Assembly (NCBI GenBank): GCA_009691525.1 | Contig: SICG01000031.1 | Span: 1-33,490 of the forward strand | From: Candidatus Latescibacterota bacterium | Lineage (GTDB): Bacteria > Latescibacterota > UBA2968 > UBA8231 | Direction: 5' to 3' | DNA length: 33,490 bases | Shown here: in pieces, positions 17,054 to 23,291 of the stretch | Layout of the letters: every line of letters starts with the position of its first letter | Position numbering within the stretch: position 1 is the first letter of the stretch | Program-made: the position numbers and the translations under genes | The notes under the pieces: generated by a model | The model's database searches: none | The model's input: only the letters and a program-made list of their open reading frames with translations | Told to the model about the DNA's origin: nothing

Positions 17054-17488
17054 ATGAGTCCGGCCGACCTTCCCGTTCTCAACGCCAGCCTGAACACCCT
17101 CAGTTTCATCCTGCTGATCCAAGGTTACCGCCGCATCCGGAGAAAAGATCGCGAGGGCCACCGGAAGTACATGCTCTGCGCCCTAATTTCCTCGACGCTG
17201 TTCCTCGTCTCCTATCTGGTCTACCACTACCTGGTCGGCTCGGTTCCCTATCTCCGCCATGACTGGACCCGCCCCCTCTACTTCGCCATCCTCATCCCCC
17301 ACGTGATCCTCGCCGCCGGCATGGGTCCCTTTATCGTCGTCCTGGTCTGGCGGGCCTGGCACGCAGATTTTTCCCGCCACCGCCGCTTGGCCCGCTGGGT
17401 ATGGCCGGTATGGATCTATGTCTCGGTCACCGGCGTGCTTGTCTACCTGATGCTCTACCAGCTCAATCAGGCCTCCGGCCTGCGGTAG
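17054..17488 (+). CDS. DUF420 / CtaM-like membrane protein
   Basis: 144 aa with four hydrophobic helices. LPVLNASLNTLSFILLIQGY, HRKYMLCALISSTLFLVSYL, YFAILIPHVILAAG and VSVTGVLVYLMLYQL follow the DUF420 (YozB/CtaM) pattern, including conserved histidines in H-R-K-Y and I-P-H. In Bacillus and Staphylococcus the homologue CtaM is needed to mature haem-copper oxidases. AAAGG lies about 11 nt before the ATG. It converges on the ABC permease, with a 22-nt overlap of the 3' ends. Confidence 0.85.
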   Translation: MSPADLPVLNASLNTLSFILLIQGYRRIRRKDREGHRKYMLCALISSTLFLVSYLVYHYLVGSVPYLRHDWTRPLYFAILIPHVILAAGMGPFIVVLVWRAWHADFSRHRRLARWVWPVWIYVSVTGVLVYLMLYQLNQASGLR

Positions 17489-18231
17489 ACGATCCACACC
17501 GCCACCGCCAGCATCAGCCCCCCCCAGCCGACGCTGACCATCAGTGCCTGGACAAAATCCGCATCTGCCAGCAGGGGGCCCAGTTCTTGGTAGAAACATT
17601 TTCGGACCAGAACTTGGGCGTAAAACACCGGATTGCAGCGCATGGCAAAAGCCAGCCACTCCGATGCACCCTCCACCGGAAACAATGCCCCGGAGATCAA
17701 CCAGAGCGGGATCATCACCACACTCATAACCGCATGGTAGCCGGCGGTGCTGTCCATCAGCCAGGCGACGGCGAAGCCCATGCCGGTGAAACCCATGCCG
17801 ATCAAGAAAAAAAGCACCAACAGGTCGGCGACCATGCCGGCCGTCAGCGGGATACCCGCCAGCGGGGCGAAGCAGAGAAAGATCACCGCCTGGACCATGG
17901 CGATGACGGTACCGCCGGCCACTTTACCCAATACCAGGCTGAGCCGGCTCACCGGGGCTACCAGCACCCCCTGCAGGAAGCCGGCGTTGCGATCTTCGAT
18001 GAGGGTGATGGTGGAGAAAATGGCGGCGAAGAGCATCAGCATCAACACGATGCCGGGAAAAAAGAACTCGCGATACCCTACTCCGCTACTGCCCATGCTG
18101 AAGCTCTGGGAAAAGCCAGCACCCATGAAGAGCCAGAAGAGCAAGGGTTGGACCAGGCTGCCGAAGAGCCTAACCGGCTGGCGCACAAAACGCAGCACTT
18201 CCCGATGCGCCAACACCCAAATACCAATCAC
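17467..18231 (-). CDS. ABC-2 type transporter permease
   Basis: 254 aa, six predicted helices in the ABC-2 arrangement: LFGSLVQPLLFWLFMGAGF, an extracytoplasmic loop with YREFFFPGIVLMLMLFAA, then IEDRNAGFLQGVLVAPVSR (coupling-helix region typical of the family) and four further helices. The start is GTG 18231, overlapping the ATPase stop by 4 nt, so it is coupled to it. Together they form an exporter of unknown substrate. In many genomes such a pair sits beside SCO/DUF420 genes of respiratory oxidase assembly, and a DUF420 gene converges here. Confidence 0.9.
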   Translation of the reverse strand: MIGIWVLAHREVLRFVRQPVRLFGSLVQPLLFWLFMGAGFSQSFSMGSSGVGYREFFFPGIVLMLMLFAAIFSTITLIEDRNAGFLQGVLVAPVSRLSLVLGKVAGGTVIAMVQAVIFLCFAPLAGIPLTAGMVADLLVLFFLIGMGFTGMGFAVAWLMDSTAGYHAVMSVVMIPLWLISGALFPVEGASEWLAFAMRCNPVFYAQVLVRKCFYQELGPLLADADFVQALMVSVGWGGLMLAVAVWIVYRRPEA

Positions 18232-19190
18232 GCTTTTACCTCCTCGGCCCGCAGATGTTCACCCGTCAGCTGGACGAAGACATCGTCTAGCGAGGGATGG
18301 GCCAGGGAGAGCGACTTGATCCTTCCAGCGAATCGTTCCATCAGCGCGTCCAGACTGGTAGGGCCGGTCAGCGTCAGGCGCACTGACTGATCGACGAGCC
18401 GTGGTTCAAGACCCAGAAAACTGCCTATTTCCCGGCCCAGGGTCTGGGGGTCTTCCCCCCGGATCTGCAATACGTCGGTGCCAATACTCTGCTGCAAGTG
18501 CCCGGGAAGGTCATAGGCCAAAAGTCGACCGCGGTGCAGGATGGCCACCCGGTCGCAGTCCTCAGCCTCTTCGAGCAAATGGGTGGTGAGCACCACCGTC
18601 ATCGGCGCCTCGCGGCGCAGGAGCTCTACCTGGTGCCAGAATTCCCGCCTGGCCACCGGGTCCAGACCCGTGGTCGGCTCATCGAGGATGAGCAGCGGGG
18701 GCTGGGAGAGCAGGGCCCTGGCCAGCTCGACGCGGCGCGCCAACCCCCCGGACAGGGCGCCGACCAGGGTGTTCCGTCTGTCAGCTAGTCCCAAGCGGTC
18801 TAACAACACACGGGCCCGTTCTGCCAATAGGGTGCCGGGAATGCGGTACAACATGCCGGCGGCCCGCAGATTCTCCCATACCGTCATCTTGATATCCAGC
18901 GCCGGCTTCTGAAAGACCACCCCGATCTGCCTTCTGACCTGATCTGCCTGCCTGTACACGTCCATGCCGCCGATAAACACGGTGCCCTGATCCGGCTTGA
19001 GGGCGGTCATCAGAATCCGCAACAGCGTGGACTTCCCGCTACCATTGGGTCCCAACAGGGCGACTTTTTCGCCTGCCTGAACCTCCAGACTGACCTCGAT
19101 CAATGCTTGCTCGGGCACCGTGGTGCGAGTGCCCGGATAGGTGTGCGTAAGGCCGACTATTTTGATGATGGCTGAGCTGGACAAAGGCAC
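18228..19190 (-). CDS. ABC transporter ATP-binding protein
   Basis: 320 aa. Walker A GPNGSGKST (47-55), Q-loop VVFQKP (Q94), signature LSGGLARRVELARAL (146-160), Walker B LLILDE (166-171) and switch H204 (TTHLLEEAEDCD). The C-terminal 80 residues form the accessory domain common in NatA/CcmA-like exporter ATPases. The signature has GL instead of the usual GM/GQ. The start may be GTG 19190 or a TTG a few codons later; AAGAGG is better spaced for the latter. Confidence 0.93.
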   Translation of the reverse strand: MPLSSSAIIKIVGLTHTYPGTRTTVPEQALIEVSLEVQAGEKVALLGPNGSGKSTLLRILMTALKPDQGTVFIGGMDVYRQADQVRRQIGVVFQKPALDIKMTVWENLRAAGMLYRIPGTLLAERARVLLDRLGLADRRNTLVGALSGGLARRVELARALLSQPPLLILDEPTTGLDPVARREFWHQVELLRREAPMTVVLTTHLLEEAEDCDRVAILHRGRLLAYDLPGHLQQSIGTDVLQIRGEDPQTLGREIGSFLGLEPRLVDQSVRLTLTGPTSLDALMERFAGRIKSLSLAHPSLDDVFVQLTGEHLRAEEVKA

Positions 19191-19212
19191 CTCTTCGGAA
19201 AGGCAAGAGCTA

Positions 19213-19221
19213 TGGTATAAT
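19213..19221 (+). promoter_or_regulatory. Extended -10 promoter candidate upstream of fliM
   Basis: TGGTATAAT, a TGn extended -10 with a perfect hexamer (19216-19221); no convincing -35 box. The leader would be about 110 nt, with AT-rich islands that stand out from the GC-rich background. Confidence 0.3.
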
Positions 19222-19292
19222 TCGGTTCCTAATAACGGGATTAGCCATCCGAAGCGTCAAGGACCGTGCGGTGGACGGCATTATGTAATATA

Positions 19293-19304
19293 AATCTATA
19301 GATT
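19293..19304. promoter_or_regulatory. 12-bp perfect palindrome in the fliM leader
   Basis: AATCTATAGATT, 34 nt before ATG 19338, within an AT-rich patch. It could be an operator half-site pair or just part of a promoter region (TATAAA overlaps it at 19289-19294). Confidence 0.25.
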
Positions 19305-19337
19305 GTTCCTACTTCTCTTCACCCCACCGCGCTGACC

Positions 19338-20317
19338 ATGGCTGACGAACTCTCAGACGGGGAAATCCAAGATCTGATATCGGTTGGTAAACGCCGCCCC
19401 CCATCGGCAGCCCAGAACACCGACCGGACGCCATTGGGTTACGATTTCAAGCGGCCGCAGCACCTGAACAAGGACCAGTTGCGGTTGGTGGAGAACATCC
19501 ACGAGCAGTTTGCCCGGCTCTTTTCTTCTTCGCTGGCCTCTTCGATGAGAATGGTGGTGGATGCAGATCTGGCCTTCATCGACCAGATCATGTACAGCGA
19601 ATTTGCCATGGTCCTGCCCAAACCCTGCTCCGCCTACAGTTTTACCATGACGCCCTCCGGCCACCGGGCAGTCTTGTCCTTTGCCCCTTCGCTGCTGATG
19701 GCCCTCATTGACCGGGCCCTGGGTGGCAAAGGCTTGGGGGTTGTCGAAGAGGGACGGGCGCTGACCCAGATTGAGGTGGGCATCGTCAACAAGTTGGCCA
19801 GCCGGGTGATTGCCAACATCGAAGCAGCCTGGGAAGCCCGAGCCCCTATCGAGATCACCGACCTGGTCCTCGAGACCAGTCCGGAATTCATTCAGGCTGC
19901 GGCACCGGGAGAAGGAGTGGTGGTGGTCGCCATCGAAGCCAACGCCAACCGTTCCAGCGGCCTGGTGCAGTTGTGTTACCCCCTCAGCGTGTTGGAGCCG
20001 CTGCTGCCCAAACGGGTGAGCCACCTACCGGCCCGGACCAAACAAACCACAGCGCAGAAAAACCTCCAGACCCAGGCCCTCGGCAAAGTCAAGCTCTCCG
20101 TAGTCCTCCAGTTGGCCAAAGGCACCCTGTCGCTAACCGAGGTGGCCCAGTTGCGCCAGGGCGATACCGTCAGCTGGACACGGCGAAAAACGAACCCGCC
20201 GTGGTTATCATCGGCGACCGGCCCAAATTCCTCGGTCGTCCGGGCTTGCACCAGGGCCGGCGCGCAGTCCAGATCCTCAAAACCATTGACCCTCAGGAGG
20301 AGGACCTCTACCGCTGA
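19338..20317 (+). pseudogene. fliM: Flagellar motor switch protein FliM, frameshifted in the C-terminal domain
   Basis: FliM is the rotor protein that receives CheY-P. The N-terminal CheY-P binding peptide LSDGEIQDLI (5-14), the middle CheC-like domain (about 40-235, DFKRPQHLNKDQLRLVENIH, ALIDRALGGKG, LTQIEVGIVNKL) and the start of the SpoA domain (KVKLSVVLQLAKGTLSLTEV, LRQGDTV) are in one frame up to 20171. The expected rest, LDTAKNEP...IIGDRPKFLGRPGL...AVQILKTI, continues in another frame to the stop at 20315-20317. Adding one nucleotide (for example a C between 20171 and 20172, giving GDTVQLDT) restores a 326-aa protein of normal size. As given, the frame instead runs to 20378 with an unrelated basic tail. 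It is either a sequence error or a real inactivation. No other flagellar gene is next to it. Confidence 0.85.
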
Positions 20318-20389
20318 GGGGCCCATCGGGCACGCAACACCATTCAGACACGGCTTTTCTCCTTTCCTGCCGATATAAATAGAAGAATC

Positions 20390-20408
20390 GGCCGCATTCC
20401 CGGCGGCC
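20390..20408 (+). other. Hairpin between fliM and the small membrane protein gene
   Basis: GGCCGC (20390-20395), 7-nt loop, GCGGCC (20403-20408); a strong GC stem without a T-run, 13 nt before ATG 20422. Confidence 0.35.
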
Positions 20409-20421
20409 GCCCCAATGGTGT

Positions 20422-20848
20422 ATGGACCCCTACTCTAATTTTGTCCAGCGTTTCCGCCTGATCCTGCCTTTCCTGATGTTCTGGTTCGGAGCCGGGATTG
20501 CCCTCGCGTGGTGGAATCCCTATCCCCGCCTGATGCTGACCGTAGCTCTGGGCATCAGCCTGGGCATCTTGCTGCTGGGACCCTATGCTGCCGCCGCACT
20601 CTACATGCTGCGCCTGCAGGATATCTGGCAGGGCCACCTGCGCTGGCGCTACTGCCCTGCTGGGAACGGTGATGGGACACGACGCCACTCTGGCGGTGTT
20701 GGAATTGAAGACGACTCCAGGCGCCCGGCTCGACCGCTGGATGGTGTTGCTTTTCCCGCTGACCATCGGCCTGGCGGTCCTGGGCGGCTACTGCAGTCTG
20801 GGATTCGGCACCGGTTCGTACCGCTTCCTCGCCGCGCTTCTCGGCTGA
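20422..20848 (+). pseudogene. Small integral membrane protein, apparently frameshifted
   Basis: From ATG 20422 the frame encodes two hydrophobic helices (LILPFLMFWFGAGIALAWW; LMLTVALGISLGILLLGPYA) and RLQDIWQGHLRW, then turns at about 20640 into a Pro/Arg/Gly-rich tail ending at 20868. Another frame, open from 20585, gives a better continuation: ATALLGTVMGHDATLAVLEL, then DRWMVLLFPLTIGLAVLGGY (third helix), stopping at 20848. Removing one nucleotide around 20640-20650 would join them into about 141 aa. Family not recognised. It follows fliM by about 100 nt, and a terminator follows it. No Shine-Dalgarno site is evident. Confidence 0.5.
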
Positions 20849-20890
20849 AACTATGCCCGCCTCGCTGACCAAACATCTCGAACAGTGCCT

Positions 20891-20931
20891 AAAAGGGGTG
20901 GTGATTGGCCCCCCCTCTTTTTGACCCAGCC
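20891..20931 (+). terminator. Probable rho-independent terminator after the small membrane protein gene
   Basis: AAAAGGGGTGG (20891-20901) can pair with CCCCCTCTTTT just downstream, with one mismatch and one G-T pair, and a T-run at 20927-20932 follows. The stem would end the fliM unit before the ARPP-1-like gene. Confidence 0.6.
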
Positions 20932-20946
20932 GGACGCCACCCCTGC

Positions 20947-22068
20947 ATGGTGGTCTATCCACTCTTCCCCAAACACTTCGGCCCTGACCCCACCACCATC
21001 CTCACGCTGACTGAGGGACTGAGCCGGGGGGTGCGCCTGCGGGACTCCGGGCAGGTGGACCGCGTACATGTGGAGAACCCACTGGCCGCCTCCATCCTAG
21101 TGGGTGAATCCGAGGTGTTGATCGGCGAGACCCAGACCCGGGCTCTGCAGGTCAGTTGCCAGATCTCCCCTGGCCAACGGGTCTCCCTGCCGGTCAATTG
21201 CATCGAGGAACGCCGGCTGACCGAGTACCAGGCCGAGTTCACCCAGGCCGATATCTGCCCGTGGAAGCTGCGCAGCTTCAAACTGGAGCAACTGTCCAGG
21301 CATGGGGAGACCCATCAACATCGGATCTGGGACCGGATCGAATCCTACCTGCAACACGCCGAATCAACCTCCCCCACGGCCGATCTGCGCGCCGTTTACG
21401 GCACCCATTCCTTTGAACTCAACGCCCTGCGCCATCGCTATCCCCTGCACCCAGGCCAGATCGGCGCTGCCTGTGCCCTAGGTCAGAACCTCTACTTGGA
21501 ACTCTTCAACGCCCCCGAATTGCTGGAAGACCGGTACGATCTACTGCTGAAAAGCGCCCTGGTCGAGGCCGTGGTCACCCCGCAGGACCAGATATCCCCT
21601 CCCGGGGTGCTGCGGGCCTTCCTCGACCAGTTGCCCGCAGCCGGCCGGGCCAGCCGATTGATTCAGACCGCCAGCCACCGGGGCAAGGGACGGTCGGCGG
21701 TGTTTACCGGCCAGGGTATCACCGGCATGGCGCTGATGGCCGACGAAGAGGTTGTCCACCTCTGTGCCCACCTGCGCTGCTGGGGAAAGACCCAGCCTTT
21801 TCCGGTGGTGAAACCCCAGTTTGACCAGGCTTGCGCCGACTGGGGCGAAACACCCTTTCTCGCACAACTAGCCCAGGACTACCGCTCTAGGAGGCGCCGG
21901 TACCAGTCCTTCAAAGACCAGCTCGAACCCCTTACCTCAACCCTGCCGAAGGATGCAGGCGGTCGCCTTGCCATCCTCACCGAGGAACTGGAACTCCGCG
22001 CTCCCCCTCCCCGTCCCCTGGCCCCAGCCCTCCATCATTTTTTTCTCCGATTGTTCGAACGACATTGA
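20947..22068 (+). CDS. ARPP-1-like domain protein
   Basis: 373 aa, no signal peptide and no membrane helix. The layout resembles the ARPP-1 family (ARG and rhodanese-phosphatase-associated protein): LTLTEGLSRGV, VHVENPLAASILVGESEVLIG, QTRALQVSCQISPGQRVSLPVNCIE (split over 21133-21208), then a helical region with R-A-V-Y-G-T and GQIGAACALGQNLYLELF. Known members occur near ADP-ribosyl-glycohydrolase and phosphatase genes; biochemical function is not established. ATG 20947 is chosen; a TTG at 20905 in frame has AAGGGG 6 nt upstream, but lies inside the predicted terminator. Recognised from memory of the family pattern, so moderate confidence. Confidence 0.5.
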   Translation: MVVYPLFPKHFGPDPTTILTLTEGLSRGVRLRDSGQVDRVHVENPLAASILVGESEVLIGETQTRALQVSCQISPGQRVSLPVNCIEERRLTEYQAEFTQADICPWKLRSFKLEQLSRHGETHQHRIWDRIESYLQHAESTSPTADLRAVYGTHSFELNALRHRYPLHPGQIGAACALGQNLYLELFNAPELLEDRYDLLLKSALVEAVVTPQDQISPPGVLRAFLDQLPAAGRASRLIQTASHRGKGRSAVFTGQGITGMALMADEEVVHLCAHLRCWGKTQPFPVVKPQFDQACADWGETPFLAQLAQDYRSRRRRYQSFKDQLEPLTSTLPKDAGGRLAILTEELELRAPPPRPLAPALHHFFLRLFERH

Positions 22069-22083
22069 TCTCCTCGGAAGTGC

Positions 22084-22112
22084 TTGACAGCACTGCCGTT
22101 CGCGTTTATATC
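22084..22112 (+). promoter_or_regulatory. Candidate mltG promoter
   Basis: TTGACA (22084-22089), 17 nt, TATATC (22107-22112), start near 22119, leaving about 44 nt of leader before ATG 22163. Confidence 0.45.
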
Positions 22113-22162
22113 ATAGACATTTACACCCATGCGCCTCTCCCCGTCCTTGCCCTCAAGAGCCC

Positions 22163-23182
22163 ATGACCCAGGCCGTCCCGACTGCGGCAAAGAAATACCT
22201 CCAGAACGGGATTTCGCTGGTACTTCTGGTTTTGATCGCTCCCATGGTGGTGTGGTGGGACCTGAGCCGCCCCACCGGCCTGGTCGCTCCGCTCGAAATC
22301 ACTATTTCGCCCGGAATGACTGCCTATGACATTGGGGCCCTGCTCAAGGAGAAGGGGCTGATCCGCAACGCCACCGTCTTCGCCTGGGCCGCCCGTTTGC
22401 ACGGCCAATCCGAAGACCTGGAGGCCGGCATCTATCTGCTCAAGGGCACCCTCACCACCCCCGATATCCTCCGAGAGCTACTCCGGGCACCCCTGCAGCT
22501 CAAGCGGGTCACCATCCCAGAAGGCCTTGCCAGTCCCCAGATCGGGCTGCTCCTGCAACAGAACGGCCTGGCGGATTCGGCCCGTTTTGTTACCCTGGTA
22601 CACGACCGGAATTTCACCCGCAAACTGGGCATCGATGCCCCCTCTCTCGAAGGCTACCTCTTCCCCCAAACCTATATGTTCAACCGCACCACCACCGAGG
22701 AAGAGATCATCCGCCGCATGCTGGAGGAATTCGACAAGGTGTTCACTGGGTCTTTCTACGCCCGCCTGGACAGCCTGAAACTCTCCCTCAACCAGGCTCT
22801 CACCGTGGCCTCCATCGTCGAACGCGAAGCGGTGGTGCAAAAGGAACGCGCCCTCATCGCCGGTGTCTTCCTGGCCCGCCTGGAACGCAGCATGATGTTG
22901 GAATCCTGCCCAACCGTCGAATACGCCATGGGCTACCACAAGGAACACCTCGAGAATGCCGATCTCGAGATCGACTCCCCGTACAACACCTACAAGTATC
23001 CCGGTCTGCCCCCTGGGCCCATTGCCAACCCCGGCCAGGCGTCGATCCAGGCGACCCTCTTTCCGGCCAAAACGGACTATTTATATTTTGTTGCCCGCGG
23101 GGACGGCACCCACGTCTTTAGCCATACCAACGAACAACACGAGGCGGCCAAACGGGCCATCCGCAACGGCGCCCGCCTCTGA
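22163..23182 (+). CDS. mltG: Endolytic murein transglycosylase MltG (YceG)
   Basis: 339 aa. One N-terminal transmembrane helix (about 16-33) and a periplasmic part. A LysM-like/YceG N-domain (TISPGMTAYDIGALLKEKGL) is followed by the catalytic domain: TIPEGLASPQIGLLL, SLEGYLFPQTYMF, and LTVASIVEREAVV with Glu220, the equivalent of the E. coli catalytic Glu218. The C-terminal DSPYNTYKYPGLPPGPIANPG and YFVARGDGTHVFSHT are the family's most conserved segments. It cuts nascent glycan strands and sets their length. No clear SD precedes ATG 22163. PcrA follows 109 nt later with its own promoter. Confidence 0.95.
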   Translation: MTQAVPTAAKKYLQNGISLVLLVLIAPMVVWWDLSRPTGLVAPLEITISPGMTAYDIGALLKEKGLIRNATVFAWAARLHGQSEDLEAGIYLLKGTLTTPDILRELLRAPLQLKRVTIPEGLASPQIGLLLQQNGLADSARFVTLVHDRNFTRKLGIDAPSLEGYLFPQTYMFNRTTTEEEIIRRMLEEFDKVFTGSFYARLDSLKLSLNQALTVASIVEREAVVQKERALIAGVFLARLERSMMLESCPTVEYAMGYHKEHLENADLEIDSPYNTYKYPGLPPGPIANPGQASIQATLFPAKTDYLYFVARGDGTHVFSHTNEQHEAAKRAIRNGARL

Positions 23183-23190
23183 TCTGGTTC

Positions 23191-23218
23191 TTGACAGGGT
23201 CGCTCTCGCTGCTATTTT
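23191..23218 (+). promoter_or_regulatory. Candidate promoter of the PcrA/UvrD gene
   Basis: TTGACA (23191-23196), 16 nt, TATTTT (23213-23218), in the gap after mltG. The leader of about 67 nt contains the hairpin at 23242-23266. Confidence 0.5.
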
Positions 23219-23241
23219 GTGGTCGCACCTTTCCCAAACTA

Positions 23242-23266
23242 GGCAGCCGCAGAGGGCTGCCCCTAC
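23242..23266. repeat. REP-like palindromic intergenic element (one copy seen)
   Basis: GGCAGCC (23242-23248), 6-nt loop, GGCTGCC (23255-23261), followed by CCTAC. The layout of a GC stem with a flanking CCTAC resembles short palindromic repeats scattered between genes in several environmental bacterial genomes. Only one copy is in this window, so repetition is inferred, not seen. Confidence 0.4.
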
Positions 23267-23291
23267 TCTTCCCCCCCAATCCGAACGCCCT

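Noticed and set aside
20184-20192. AAAAA run in fliM as a programmed slippage site
   Set aside because: The conserved LDT residues are already in the second frame before the run, so the shift must occur upstream (near 20171), where no slippery heptamer is present.
20905-20946. TTG 20905 as the start of the ARPP-1-like gene
   Set aside because: It has a nicely spaced AAGGGG but lies inside the predicted terminator stem, and the 14 added residues are Pro-rich with no family similarity.
22956-23291. Possible 112-residue N-terminal extension of PcrA
   Set aside because: It overlaps the conserved end of mltG in another frame and is Pro/Arg/Thr-rich. ATG 23292 gives the standard helicase N-terminus, and a promoter lies between the two genes.
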